From positions 124,001 through 188,000 of the forward strand of contig JAHHIH010000010.1 of the NCBI GenBank assembly GCA_019358835.1: a stretch of 64,000 nt of DNA. Direction: 5' to 3'. How positions within the stretch are numbered: position 1 is the first letter of the stretch; each line of letters starts with the position of its first letter. Source of the stretch: Tildeniella torsiva UHER 1998/13D (GTDB lineage: Bacteria; Cyanobacteriota; Cyanobacteriia; Phormidesmidales; Phormidesmidaceae). This document shows positions 10,253-18,431 of the stretch, one piece after another. The position numbers and the translations under genes were made by a program. The notes below the pieces were generated by a model. The model ran no database searches. It had not been told where the DNA came from and was given only the letters and a program-made list of their open reading frames with translations.

Positions 10253-10281
10253 CCTCCCGGACATCTGGGGGGCTTTTTGCT
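10253..10281 (+). terminator. Terminator of clpP
   Basis: AGCCTCCC and GGGGGGCT form an 8-bp stem (one T-G pair) with a loop of about 9 bases, directly followed by TTTTGC. It lies about 25 bp after the clpP stop on the plus strand. Confidence 0.8.
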
Positions 10282-10294
10282 GCTAGGGCTAGGG

Positions 10295-11083
10295 CTAGGG
10301 TTGGGGGACAGGTGACTGGGTTTCGAGAAAGAGCAAGAACTCCAGCAGTTCGTCGTCGGTGAGGTCGTGGCGCGATCGCTTGCCGTAGGTCTTCTCTAAA
10401 AACTCGCGCCCCTGGGTGACCCCCCAGCCCAGCCGCTGAAGCTCGACATCGGTCTGGGCAATGATGTCGGATAGGTCGATCGCCGCTGGCTCTATACCCA
10501 GCTTTGTGAACTCGTTTGGTGGTGCCTCAAAGGTGTCTGGCAGAGTCTCCTGGGATGGGGTAAATGTCTGGGGCAGGGGGGGAGTTGCCAGGGCAACGGT
10601 CGGTTGGTCGGAGGCCTCCTGTTCTAAGGCCTGCTCCGGGTCTAGAGGGGGCGGAACTAGGGTTAGTGGCGGTGGGGCAAGCTCTGGATGGGTAGGCGCA
10701 ATGCTCTCGTCCTTGGGGTGCTCTGGGGGGGCGTTGGCGAAGCCTCTTTTAGGAAGAATCGCACTCGTCTCAAGGCTGGGAAAGGATTTTTGCGGCTTGG
10801 GTATCGCCACTTCAGGTTCCTGAAGTGGGTCATTCTTGATGGGCTGGGACAATCTGGGCGACTCAGCCGCAGCAAGACTTAGGCGCTCTAGGGCTCGGGT
10901 GGTGGCCATATCTTCGGCCAACTCTAGGACAGGGTTTGCCCCCAGCCCGCTCGCCAGAATCTGGCTGTCTACCCCAACGCAGACCCGCACCACGTAATGC
11001 CCGTCGTGGATGGTGAGCAAATCTGACGTCAGGCTGCCCTGGGGATACTGTTGGCGAAATTGCGTCAGCAGCGAACTTAGCAC
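10295..11083 (-). CDS. Hypothetical protein with proline-rich linker
   Basis: 262 residues in three parts. An N-terminal domain (about 1-75) has the pattern QQYPQGSLTSDLLTIHDGHYVVRV and ends in a helix with EDMATTRALERLSLAA. A long low-complexity linker (about 80-195) is rich in Pro, Glu and Ala. A C-terminal domain (about 198-255) contains LGWGVTQGREFLEKTYGKRSR and DDELLEFLLFLE. Both ends look like conserved cyanobacterial modules: the C-terminal helices resemble those of single-strand-annealing Rad52-type proteins, whose members often share the phrase G-x-EFL-x-x-YGK-S-R, but I cannot confirm this. No signal peptide. Convergent with clpP. Confidence 0.7.
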   Translation of the reverse strand: MLSSLLTQFRQQYPQGSLTSDLLTIHDGHYVVRVCVGVDSQILASGLGANPVLELAEDMATTRALERLSLAAAESPRLSQPIKNDPLQEPEVAIPKPQKSFPSLETSAILPKRGFANAPPEHPKDESIAPTHPELAPPPLTLVPPPLDPEQALEQEASDQPTVALATPPLPQTFTPSQETLPDTFEAPPNEFTKLGIEPAAIDLSDIIAQTDVELQRLGWGVTQGREFLEKTYGKRSRHDLTDDELLEFLLFLETQSPVPQP

Positions 11084-11294
11084 TCGGGCGGTCTCCCCTG
11101 CGGGTGGATGGTAACCGTACTATTCTAGGGAAGTAGGGCACGTTAGACTGAAGCCATTGTGCCGCTGGCCGGGTTTAGCGCAGGCGAGGGAAGTTCCCTA
11201 AACGGTCTGCGGCTGTGGGTCAGCCAGGCTGGTGAGCCCGGCGCGTTTCCCCTGAACTATTTTGATCGCTACTCTAGGCGGCTGAACTGAGCTA

Positions 11295-12110
11295 ATGCTA
11301 GACCGACTACTCGACATCTCTAACAACTTTGGGGTTGATACCCTATTGCTGCTGCCGGTGCTGATTGCCCTGGAGGCGGTGCTGTCGGCTGACAACGCGA
11401 TCGCCCTGGCGGCGATCGCCCAAGGTCTAGACAGCGAGGCCATGCAGCGCCGGGCGCTCAACTTTGGGCTGTTGATCGCCTTTGTGTTGCGAGTTGGGCT
11501 GATTTTGACAGCGGGCTGGGTGCTTCAGTTTTGGCAGTTTGAGGTAATGGGGGCGGCCTACCTGCTGTGGCTGGTCTACAAGCACTTCACTGTTGAAACC
11601 GACGCCGAGGCCCAGCACCACGGCCCCAGGTTTGCTACCGTTTTGCAGGCGATTCCGGTGATTGCCTTCACCGATTTAGCGTTTTCGTTAGATAGCGTCA
11701 CCACCGCCCTGGCCCTGTCTAAGGACGTGCTGGTGATTTTGCTGGGCGGCACCATTGGTATCGTCACCCTGCGATTTATGGCGGGGCTGTTCATTCGCTG
11801 GCTAGAAGAGTTTGAGCATTTAGAAGACGCGGGATTCATTACCGTGGCCTTTGTGGGCGTTCGTCTGCTGGTGCGGGTAATCAACTCCAATTTAGTGCCC
11901 CCAGAGTGGACGATGGTATTGGTAATTGCCCTAGTGTTTGCCTGGGGCTTCTCGAAGCGCGTCGAGGAGACTGTCGCCAGCGATGCCGTCCAGCTCAGCA
12001 ATGGCAAGGTGCCTACTGTAGTGGAGCTAGAGACCCAGAGCGGTGCCCCCGTCGAGGCTGCCTCTAAGCCAGAAGATGCCACGCCAGCACTACCCCTCCA
12101 GCAAGATTGA
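11295..12110 (+). CDS. TerC family integral membrane protein
   Basis: Membrane protein of 271 residues with about seven hydrophobic segments. The two TerC signatures are present: ALEAVLSADNAIALA near residues 27-41 and FTDLAFSLDSVTTALAL near 124-140, whose acidic residues are thought to bind a divalent cation. The last ~50 residues are a soluble, low-complexity tail. TerC/Alx-type proteins export Mn2+ or otherwise handle metals, and help metallate exported proteins in some bacteria. Tellurite resistance is not implied, because the other ter genes are absent. It stands alone between two minus-strand genes. Confidence 0.88.
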   Translation: MLDRLLDISNNFGVDTLLLLPVLIALEAVLSADNAIALAAIAQGLDSEAMQRRALNFGLLIAFVLRVGLILTAGWVLQFWQFEVMGAAYLLWLVYKHFTVETDAEAQHHGPRFATVLQAIPVIAFTDLAFSLDSVTTALALSKDVLVILLGGTIGIVTLRFMAGLFIRWLEEFEHLEDAGFITVAFVGVRLLVRVINSNLVPPEWTMVLVIALVFAWGFSKRVEETVASDAVQLSNGKVPTVVELETQSGAPVEAASKPEDATPALPLQQD

Positions 12111-12146
12111 GCATTCGGATATAGTCTTCAGCCCGACCAAAAGCCG

Positions 12147-12971
12147 CTAGAGGTAGGAGCACCAGTCGCTCCAGCCGCCAGGGTAGAGCTTAGCATTGGG
12201 CCGACCCGCCACGGTTTGGGCCAGCAGGTTGACGCAGGCCGTAACCCCAGAGCCGCAGTAGACGATCACCTCATCAGCATCGTCTAGACCGGCCCAGTGC
12301 TGGACTAATTCGTCGGGGGTTTTCATCTGGCCATGCCCGTCAGAGACATCTTGCCAGAAGTAGTTCACTGCGCCGGGGATGCTGCCCGCCACGGGGTCGA
12401 TGGGTTCGACCTCGCCTCGATAGCGATCGGGCGATCGCGAATCGATCAGCAGCGTTTCCTCCTGGCGATGGCGCACCGTTTCAATATCCACAATCCAATC
12501 CTGGCGCGGCGCGGGCACAAAGTTGCCTGGCCGAGGGGTCGGGATTTCGGTACTGGTGGAATAGCCACCCTGTACCCAGCCTGACCAACCGCCGTCGAGC
12601 ACGGCTACGTTGTCGTGGCCCAGGTAGCGCAGCAGCCACCAGAGGCGCGAGGCAAAGGCAAAGCGGCTATCGTCGTAGGCAACGACGAGGGTCGGCTCCG
12701 GGCCGTTCGACTGCACCCCTATGGCCGTGAGACGTTTGCCGAAGGTGGCTAGATCGGGCAGCGGATGGCGGCCCCCGTGGGATTGCACTGGGCTAGACAG
12801 ATCGCGGTTGAGGTCTAGGTACCAGGCCCCAGGAATGTGGCCAGCGGCATACTGCTGTGGCCCCTGGGCTGGATCGGCTAGGGCAAAGCGGCAGTCGGCC
12901 ACTACCACGTTGGGATCATCCAAGTGCTGGGCCAACCAAGCGGCGGTAATGAGGTTGCGAGGGTAGGTCAT
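12147..12971 (-). CDS. sseA: Sulfurtransferase, 3-mercaptopyruvate type
   Basis: Two-domain rhodanese of 274 residues. The N-terminal domain is inactive but carries the family marks (VADCRF, GHIPGAWYLDLNRDL) and the C-terminal domain has LLIDSRSPDRYRGE, PGAVN and the active-site loop CGSGVTA with Cys239. CGSGVTA is typical of mercaptopyruvate sulfurtransferases, whereas thiosulfate sulfurtransferases usually have a CRKGVTA-like loop, so I favour the former. Family enzymes move sulfane sulfur from mercaptopyruvate to thiols or cyanide. Start ATG at 12971. Soluble, no signal peptide. Confidence 0.88.
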   Translation of the reverse strand: MTYPRNLITAAWLAQHLDDPNVVVADCRFALADPAQGPQQYAAGHIPGAWYLDLNRDLSSPVQSHGGRHPLPDLATFGKRLTAIGVQSNGPEPTLVVAYDDSRFAFASRLWWLLRYLGHDNVAVLDGGWSGWVQGGYSTSTEIPTPRPGNFVPAPRQDWIVDIETVRHRQEETLLIDSRSPDRYRGEVEPIDPVAGSIPGAVNYFWQDVSDGHGQMKTPDELVQHWAGLDDADEVIVYCGSGVTACVNLLAQTVAGRPNAKLYPGGWSDWCSYL

Positions 12972-13166
12972 AGATCAGACAAATGGGTTTGGAATTAGGA
13001 GTGCAGTCAGGTCTAGGGAGGGATGGCGGTTCACCTCAGAAGTAGGGTATAAGGTTGCTGAACCGTCAACATCAATCGTCATGGGGCCTACCGTGGTGGA
13101 ATACGCGGGTGCAACGGTTGCGGTCAACCTGTTTAATCAGCAGATCCTATTCATCGAGGCGCTGTT

Positions 13167-13721
13167 ATGACTGTGGATCCTCAATCGAGTACTGAGATTA
13201 AAGCAGCGACGGCCTGGGTGATGGCCCTCAGCATAGGTCTGATTCTTCTAGGTATTTTGGCCATTTTAATGCCGGGAATTGCCTCGGCGGTTTTCACCTC
13301 CTCCATTGGGTGGATAGCGCTAATCAGCGGCATTTTGCAGGTTATTCAGGCGTTTCAGGCGCGGGCGATCAAGGCGCTGTGGTTAAGTCTAGGGGTGGGC
13401 GTACTCTACGCCATTGCCGGGCTGTATATTTTGTTTAACCTAATCAAAGCGACGGCGGTGCTGACTTTGGCGTTTGGTCTACTGTTTATTGCCGAGGGCA
13501 TTTTTACCATCATCATGGCGTTTACCTACCGAGCGGGGCGCAGCATGTCGTGGTTTGTGGCAATTAACGGCATTATTACGCTTATCTTGGGGATTTTAGT
13601 CATCAATCGCTGGCCGTTTAGCTCCCTTTGGCTGATTGGTCTATATGTCGGCGTTAGCCTACTGTTTAGTGGGGCTTCACTGCTGGGGTCAGCCCTAGCC
13701 GCGCGCAAGGAACTGGCTTAG
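13167..13721 (+). CDS. HdeD family membrane protein (DUF308)
   Basis: 184 residues, almost entirely made of six hydrophobic helices in three DUF308 repeats. Marks of the family are WVMALSIGLILLGILAI, IGWIALISGILQVIQAFQAR and IAEGIFTIIMAF, each ending in a G-x-x-x-I/L helix packing pattern. In enterobacteria HdeD aids acid resistance at high cell density; the role in cyanobacteria is unknown. The next gene starts 8 bp downstream on the same strand, so the two are probably co-transcribed. Confidence 0.88.
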   Translation: MTVDPQSSTEIKAATAWVMALSIGLILLGILAILMPGIASAVFTSSIGWIALISGILQVIQAFQARAIKALWLSLGVGVLYAIAGLYILFNLIKATAVLTLAFGLLFIAEGIFTIIMAFTYRAGRSMSWFVAINGIITLILGILVINRWPFSSLWLIGLYVGVSLLFSGASLLGSALAARKELA

Positions 13722-13729
13722 TACCGCCT

Positions 13730-14623
13730 ATGCCCGAAGACTACATTCTCTTTGCTCAGCACGGCTGGGCCGATACCAACCAGTCGATGATGGCCCTAGC
13801 TGGGCAGCTCATGGGCGAACAGGGGCAAATTGTTGCCCCCTGCCTCAACTATGCGATGACCTGGCTGCGCATGACCCCGCTGATTGACGAGGTGGATGCT
13901 CTGGCTACGGCTACCCTGGCCCGGCAGCCTGGCCCAGGCGTGCGGATTGTGGGTCATTCTATGGGGGGCTTGATCTGGCTGGAGGTGCTCGATCGCCATC
14001 CAGAATGGTGGCCACGGGTGGAGTTTTTGGTGCTGGTGGGCTCACCAGTGGGTGGAGCCGACCTGGGGCGCATTCTGGATCCGCTTCAGGTGGGGGTGGG
14101 CATTGCCGCTGACCTGGGGCGCGATCGCCGTCCTCTGGCCGCCCGCATTGCCGCCGCCATTGATACGCTCTCCATCGCAGGCGATGTGGATGGGGGCAGC
14201 GACGGCACTATTCCTGTGGAGAGTACGCGGGTGCCCAATGGGCAGTTTGTCTGCCTGGGGGGGGTTAGCCATGCGGCACTGCGCTGCCACCCCCGTGTGG
14301 TGGAGCAGATTCAGCAGTTCTGGGGCGGCAGCAGCCTGAGCTTGCCGCTGTTGCCCCATGCATTAGTGGATCAGCTGCGTCAGATACCGGGGATGACCGA
14401 TGCCCACCAGCGCGACTTTGGCCGGGCAACCCCCTGGCACACCTTTGCCGATGGCACCAGCATTCGCCTGTGGCGCAGCCCCTTTGGCATTCACCACGTG
14501 TTTTTGGCTTCTGCCGAGGATGACTGTCTGTATTCTGGCTATGTGGGTTGGCTGCACAGCGGAGAGCTGTGGCACAGCCTAGGGGCGCTGCGGGCAGACG
14601 CTAAACTATCCCAAGGCTGGTGA
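13730..14623 (+). CDS. Alpha/beta hydrolase
   Basis: 297 residues. The first ~205 residues form the hydrolase fold: nucleophile Ser77 in GHSMGG, a probable acid in DGGSDGTIPVES and a probable catalytic His in GVSHAALRCHP. The remaining ~90 residues are an extra C-terminal region (ATPWHTFADGTSIRLWRS onward) that I do not recognise. The overall pattern resembles lipase/acyltransferase-like proteins of cyanobacteria; the substrate is unknown. It follows the HdeD-like gene by 8 bp and its last 18 bp overlap the convergent gene at 14606. Confidence 0.8.
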   Translation: MPEDYILFAQHGWADTNQSMMALAGQLMGEQGQIVAPCLNYAMTWLRMTPLIDEVDALATATLARQPGPGVRIVGHSMGGLIWLEVLDRHPEWWPRVEFLVLVGSPVGGADLGRILDPLQVGVGIAADLGRDRRPLAARIAAAIDTLSIAGDVDGGSDGTIPVESTRVPNGQFVCLGGVSHAALRCHPRVVEQIQQFWGGSSLSLPLLPHALVDQLRQIPGMTDAHQRDFGRATPWHTFADGTSIRLWRSPFGIHHVFLASAEDDCLYSGYVGWLHSGELWHSLGALRADAKLSQGW

Positions 14624-15577
14624 GTCGGTGGGGGGATGATCGCCTGGGCGGCGGGTCGAGGTCAGCGGACTGGAGACAGAGAGGCCGTCACCGCTGACTA
14701 GGCCAGCGGTGACATCGACGCTGCTCGCGCGGTTTTGTCGGTATTGCTCAACGGCGGTGTTGACCTGGTCTGCGATCGCCCAGGCGGCCTTTGAGGGCGG
14801 TGGCGACTGCTGCAAAATATTCAGCTGAAAATTGACCTGCTCAATGAGCAGTTTTTCATCGATAACGCTGAGCTGAGTGTCGATGTTGAAATCGACCTGA
14901 TTCTTTAGCACCGCGCTCAACGCCGCAGCAATTAGGTCAGCCCCAATATTGATGAGGGTCGGGGCATGACTTTTGACGTAAGCGGTAACGGTTTCACCGA
15001 CTGCCTCGGCCATCGGTCGCTGGGCTAGGGCCGTGGCTAAGATTTCAGCGATCACCAGGTAGGTAGGGTCGATGGCAGCGGCGATCGCGCCATCGACATT
15101 AAAGGTTTGTACGATTTGACTGATCAGGCCCAGGGCTTCTGAGCGGGTGAGGGGTCGCTGGTCGGCCATTACCCCGCCCAGCAGCGGCATAACAGAGGTG
15201 ACTATCGTCCTCAGCGTTTCTGGGGTGAGATTGGGCCTATAACGCTGCACGTAGGTCACGAGAATACCCTGCGCCTGTTGCTCCAGATGCTGCTGCCAGC
15301 GGTGGGCTTCCTTGGCCAGAGCGCTGGTAGCGCGATCGACGATGGCATTTTTGAGATCGTCTGGGGTGAGGCCGTCGAGCACTTGCTGAGCTGCGGCGTC
15401 GATCAGAGCAGCAGGCTCTTCCGGTAGATATAGCCGTAACAGGGTGCCAATCAGACCCCGCACCTGTTCGGGAGAATTGGGCAACCCATAGAGTCGCCCG
15501 TAGGCGCTGAGACCGCTCATCAGCGTTGCGGTCACCTCGGGGTCACGGGCAGCAGAGGTCAGATCCTTAGACGGCAT
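14606..15577 (-). CDS. Hypothetical protein
   Basis: 323 residues from the ATG at 15577, chosen because GAGGAGG lies about 7 bases upstream. Largely alpha-helical and rich in Ala, Thr and Leu, with no signal peptide. Repeating amphipathic blocks (VRGLIGTLLRLYLP, DLKNAIVDRATSALA, EALGLISQIVQTF, DLIAAALSAVLKNQVDFN) suggest a helical bundle. The last ~50 residues are a disordered Ser/Thr/Pro tail. I know no function for it; proteins of this type occur in other cyanobacteria. Its 3' end overlaps the convergent hydrolase gene by 18 bp. Confidence 0.7.
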   Translation of the reverse strand: MPSKDLTSAARDPEVTATLMSGLSAYGRLYGLPNSPEQVRGLIGTLLRLYLPEEPAALIDAAAQQVLDGLTPDDLKNAIVDRATSALAKEAHRWQQHLEQQAQGILVTYVQRYRPNLTPETLRTIVTSVMPLLGGVMADQRPLTRSEALGLISQIVQTFNVDGAIAAAIDPTYLVIAEILATALAQRPMAEAVGETVTAYVKSHAPTLINIGADLIAAALSAVLKNQVDFNIDTQLSVIDEKLLIEQVNFQLNILQQSPPPSKAAWAIADQVNTAVEQYRQNRASSVDVTAGLVSGDGLSVSSPLTSTRRPGDHPPTDSPALG

Positions 15578-15806
15578 CGTCAACCTCCTCGGTGGAAGTG
15601 AAGGGACTATCGATTCTGGCATCGGCACCCTCTCCAATCCTAATCGCAGATTGCCCTGGTCTGCTCACCTCTGCGGGTAATCTCTAGGGTTACTAGATGG
15701 CCTGCTCTATAGCTGGTGAAGTCTGGGCTAGAATACCTCCCCATGCCAAGGTTCAAACTTAGCAGGCATTTCTTTCATTTTTCGCTCTTCTATTTTCGTT
15801 TTTTTA

Positions 15807-17645
15807 TCAATTGCCGTTGTAGCCTCGGGGGGTGATCAGCCAGGGGCCGTGGCGCTGGGTGCTCTGGTTGCCAATCAGCACCACCGTCAACATGTCGATG
15901 GGGGCCTCGAGCAATTCCCCTAGGGTAGTGCGGTGAATCATCTCGTCGGGGCGATAGACCGACTTCACCACCGCAACCGGCGTATCGGGCGAGCGGTGGG
16001 CCATAAAAATGCGGTGGGCAGTGGCAATCTGCTCAGTACGGGTCTTTGACTTCGGATTGTAGAGCGCCACTACAAAATCGGCGGCAGCGGCTGCCTCTAG
16101 CCGCTTCACGATCACCTCCCAGGGGGTGAGCAGATCGCTGAGGCTAATGGCACAGAAGTCGTGCATCAGGGGAGCACCGACCCGCGCCGCCGCTGCCTGC
16201 AAAGCCGAAATACCGGGAAAAACCTCTACCGAGGGCGTTTCGCCATCCCAGCCGGTGCTCTGGAGCTGTTCTAACACCAGCCCGGCCATGCCATAGATGC
16301 CGCAGTCGCCCGATGAGACCACTGCTACGCTTAAGCCCCAGCGGGCCAGGTCGATGGCGCGATCGGCCCGCTGGCGCTCTTGGGTTATGGGCCAGGGTTC
16401 GACAATTTGGCCAGGGCGGCAGAGGGGGCGAATTTGGTCAATGTAGAGGCCGTAGCCGATCACCACATCGGCCTGGGAAATGGCCGTCTTAGCCGCTGGA
16501 GTAATCTGGTTCAGATCGCCGGGGCCGGTGCCCACCAGCGCCAGATGGCCGGGGTGAGGAATATATTCGCGCTCGGCCTGGGCGATCGCCACGGTCACGG
16601 CCCCAGGCTGCCCTTCCACCCGCACCACCTGTTTGGTCACCCGCAGCTCGCCCTTCACCGCTCCTGTCGCGGCTAGAATTGCGGCGGCTTCCGCCACGCT
16701 GGGGGTCTGCACGGCCTGTTCCACAACCGTGGACGGGTTGGGCACGGGGATCGCCTTGAGTTGCTCAGCGGTAAAGCAGCGCAGAGGCCACTGGCGTTTT
16801 TGGCAGAGGGCCACTAACCCCTCTTCGTCGGCTTTGAGATCGAGGCTGGCGATCCCGGCGATCGCCCCTTCAGCAAAGTGCCCGGCTCGGCAGACTCGGG
16901 CGATCGCGGCCTCAATTACCGCTTGGGGCGTACCGCGTTCGCAGCCGATGCCCACCCACAGCACGCGCGGGTGCCACTGGGCTTTGGGGAAGCTGCTGTC
17001 AGCAGAAAACTGCCGCTGAATCGGGCTAATCCACAGGCGAGCAGCGGGCTTGCGAACCGCTTCAAACACCAAGGGATGGGGCGTTGGTAAGTGGTCTTGC
17101 CAGAGGGTGGAGCCGCAGTCTTGCAGCACTTCGACGGGTTTGCTGTGGGCCAGAGCCGCGCTCACCCCAGTCCAGTCGCCCTCACCCTTGCTCCAGCCCC
17201 AGGGCACCCCCAGCACATCCACCCCCGGCAAACCTCGGGTGTGGGAGGATCCGGTAATGATAGGATTTGCACCCAGCAGGTGAGCAATCTGACGGGTCAG
17301 GTCATCTGCGCCGCCCTGATGACCGCCGCACAGGCTAATTACCTGCTCGCCGGTTTCATTGACGACCACCACCGCCGGATCGGTAGCCTTGTCCCTGAGC
17401 AGTGGCGCGATTAGCCGAACCACTGCCCCGGTCGCCATGGCAAAAATTAGACCGTCGTGGGCCGTCCACAGGTCAGCGAGGGTGTCTTTGAGGGGGCGGT
17501 CGTAGACCTGAACCTGCACACCTAGTGCCTCTGCATCCGCAACGAGGCTGGGGAGAACCCACAAATCGGCGGGGAGACCGGTAGCTAGGGGCAAGAGAGA
17601 TTTGATCCCGGCAGGGGTAAGGGCGATCGCAGCAAAAGATGACAA
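15807..17645 (-). CDS. cobJ: CbiG-CobJ fusion, cobalamin biosynthesis
   Basis: Fusion of 612 residues. Residues 1-~335 are CbiG (cobalt-precorrin-5A hydrolase): N-terminal MATGAVVRLIAPLL and GGHQGGADDLTRQIA, then the C-terminal CbiG domain with WVGIGCERGTPQAVIEAAI. Residues ~365-612 are CobJ/CbiH (precorrin-3B C17-methyltransferase): LVGTGPGDLNQITPAA, SSGDCGIYGMAG (SAM-binding loop), PGISALQAAAARVGAPLMHDFC and VALYNPKS. This fusion is common in cyanobacteria. It acts in ring contraction and the steps after it in corrin synthesis (pseudocobalamin in cyanobacteria). No other cob gene is in the window and no cobalamin riboswitch precedes it; the next gene upstream is only 43 bp away. Confidence 0.95.
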   Translation of the reverse strand: MSSFAAIALTPAGIKSLLPLATGLPADLWVLPSLVADAEALGVQVQVYDRPLKDTLADLWTAHDGLIFAMATGAVVRLIAPLLRDKATDPAVVVVNETGEQVISLCGGHQGGADDLTRQIAHLLGANPIITGSSHTRGLPGVDVLGVPWGWSKGEGDWTGVSAALAHSKPVEVLQDCGSTLWQDHLPTPHPLVFEAVRKPAARLWISPIQRQFSADSSFPKAQWHPRVLWVGIGCERGTPQAVIEAAIARVCRAGHFAEGAIAGIASLDLKADEEGLVALCQKRQWPLRCFTAEQLKAIPVPNPSTVVEQAVQTPSVAEAAAILAATGAVKGELRVTKQVVRVEGQPGAVTVAIAQAEREYIPHPGHLALVGTGPGDLNQITPAAKTAISQADVVIGYGLYIDQIRPLCRPGQIVEPWPITQERQRADRAIDLARWGLSVAVVSSGDCGIYGMAGLVLEQLQSTGWDGETPSVEVFPGISALQAAAARVGAPLMHDFCAISLSDLLTPWEVIVKRLEAAAAADFVVALYNPKSKTRTEQIATAHRIFMAHRSPDTPVAVVKSVYRPDEMIHRTTLGELLEAPIDMLTVVLIGNQSTQRHGPWLITPRGYNGN

Positions 17646-17688
17646 TAGTAAGCCTCAACAGTGAGTTTGCGATTGGCTGTAGCAGACC

Positions 17689-18093
17689 CTAGGATTGGCG
17701 CCAATTTTCAGTCTGTAAGTCAGGAACACGCTCAAACTCCCGTTGGTTTGCGGTGACCATGGTCAAGTGATTTTGAAGGGCAGTGGCTCCGATCAAGACA
17801 TCGTAAGCACCAATGGGCAGCCCTTGAGGTTTGAGAACTGCACGGATTTGAGCGGCCTGTTCAGCTTCTCTTGTGCCGAATGACAAAATAGTGACGGACG
17901 ATAGAATGCTGGCGATCGCAGGCTCAACCTTCCGAGCACGTTGCGGATTCAGCGCCAACCCATAGCGTAGTTCCATGACTGTAACCGCCGATATGGCAAG
18001 ATCAGCGGGCGGCGTTTGTTTGAATCTGACTATAGTTCCAGGCTCGCCTTTAATAAAATCGCTGATGACGCAGGTATCGAGGAGATAACGCAT
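17689..18093 (-). CDS. PIN domain toxin, VapC-like
   Basis: Small ribonuclease-type toxin of 134 residues. The PIN acidic residues are visible: Asp in YLLDTCVISDF near the N terminus, Glu in SAVTVMELRYGL, Asp in GAYDVLIGATAL and a late TANQREF. VapC toxins cleave tRNA or rRNA when the antitoxin is lost. Start ATG at 18093 overlaps the antitoxin stop by one base (TGATG), so translation is probably coupled. All active-site residues look intact. Confidence 0.9.
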   Translation of the reverse strand: MRYLLDTCVISDFIKGEPGTIVRFKQTPPADLAISAVTVMELRYGLALNPQRARKVEPAIASILSSVTILSFGTREAEQAAQIRAVLKPQGLPIGAYDVLIGATALQNHLTMVTANQREFERVPDLQTENWRQS

Positions 18094-18335
18094 CAAAACA
18101 GCTCCGGTTCACGGGGCGGGATCAGCTCACCTCGGTGGGACTCAAAGGCAGGAAAGTCAGGGCTGCCTTCGTAGGTCAGAATAACCCTTGACCACTGAGA
18201 CGCAGCCCCAGTTGGAGCTTGAATCGTCTGACGTAGGGCTTGCAGAATCAGGGCTTGCAGCGGGAGGTTAGCTGTCGCTGCTTGACGCAGCAGGTCTTGC
18301 TCAAGATCGGGCGGCAGGTCAATAGTGATTTGCAT
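18093..18335 (-). CDS. Antitoxin of the VapBC-like pair
   Basis: 80 residues. The N-terminal stretch MQITIDLPPDLEQDLLRQAA followed by a helix fits a ribbon-helix-helix or related DNA-binding antitoxin domain. The C-terminal part (DFPAFESHRGELIPPREPELF) is acidic and aromatic, as expected of the toxin-neutralising tail. It lies directly upstream of the PIN toxin and should repress the shared promoter. Confidence 0.85.
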   Translation of the reverse strand: MQITIDLPPDLEQDLLRQAATANLPLQALILQALRQTIQAPTGAASQWSRVILTYEGSPDFPAFESHRGELIPPREPELF

Positions 18336-18431
18336 CAGGTTTCTCCCGTCTTTATTGCAATGTTAGCCCCAGCAGAATTGCTTCTAGCAGGCTTGCCAAC
18401 TCCCCCGCCAATCCATCATCTGACAACTCGA

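Noticed and set aside
10282-10300. Three GGGCTA-type repeats after clpP
   Set aside because: A short chance repeat at a gene end; no sign of a larger array or telomere-like function.
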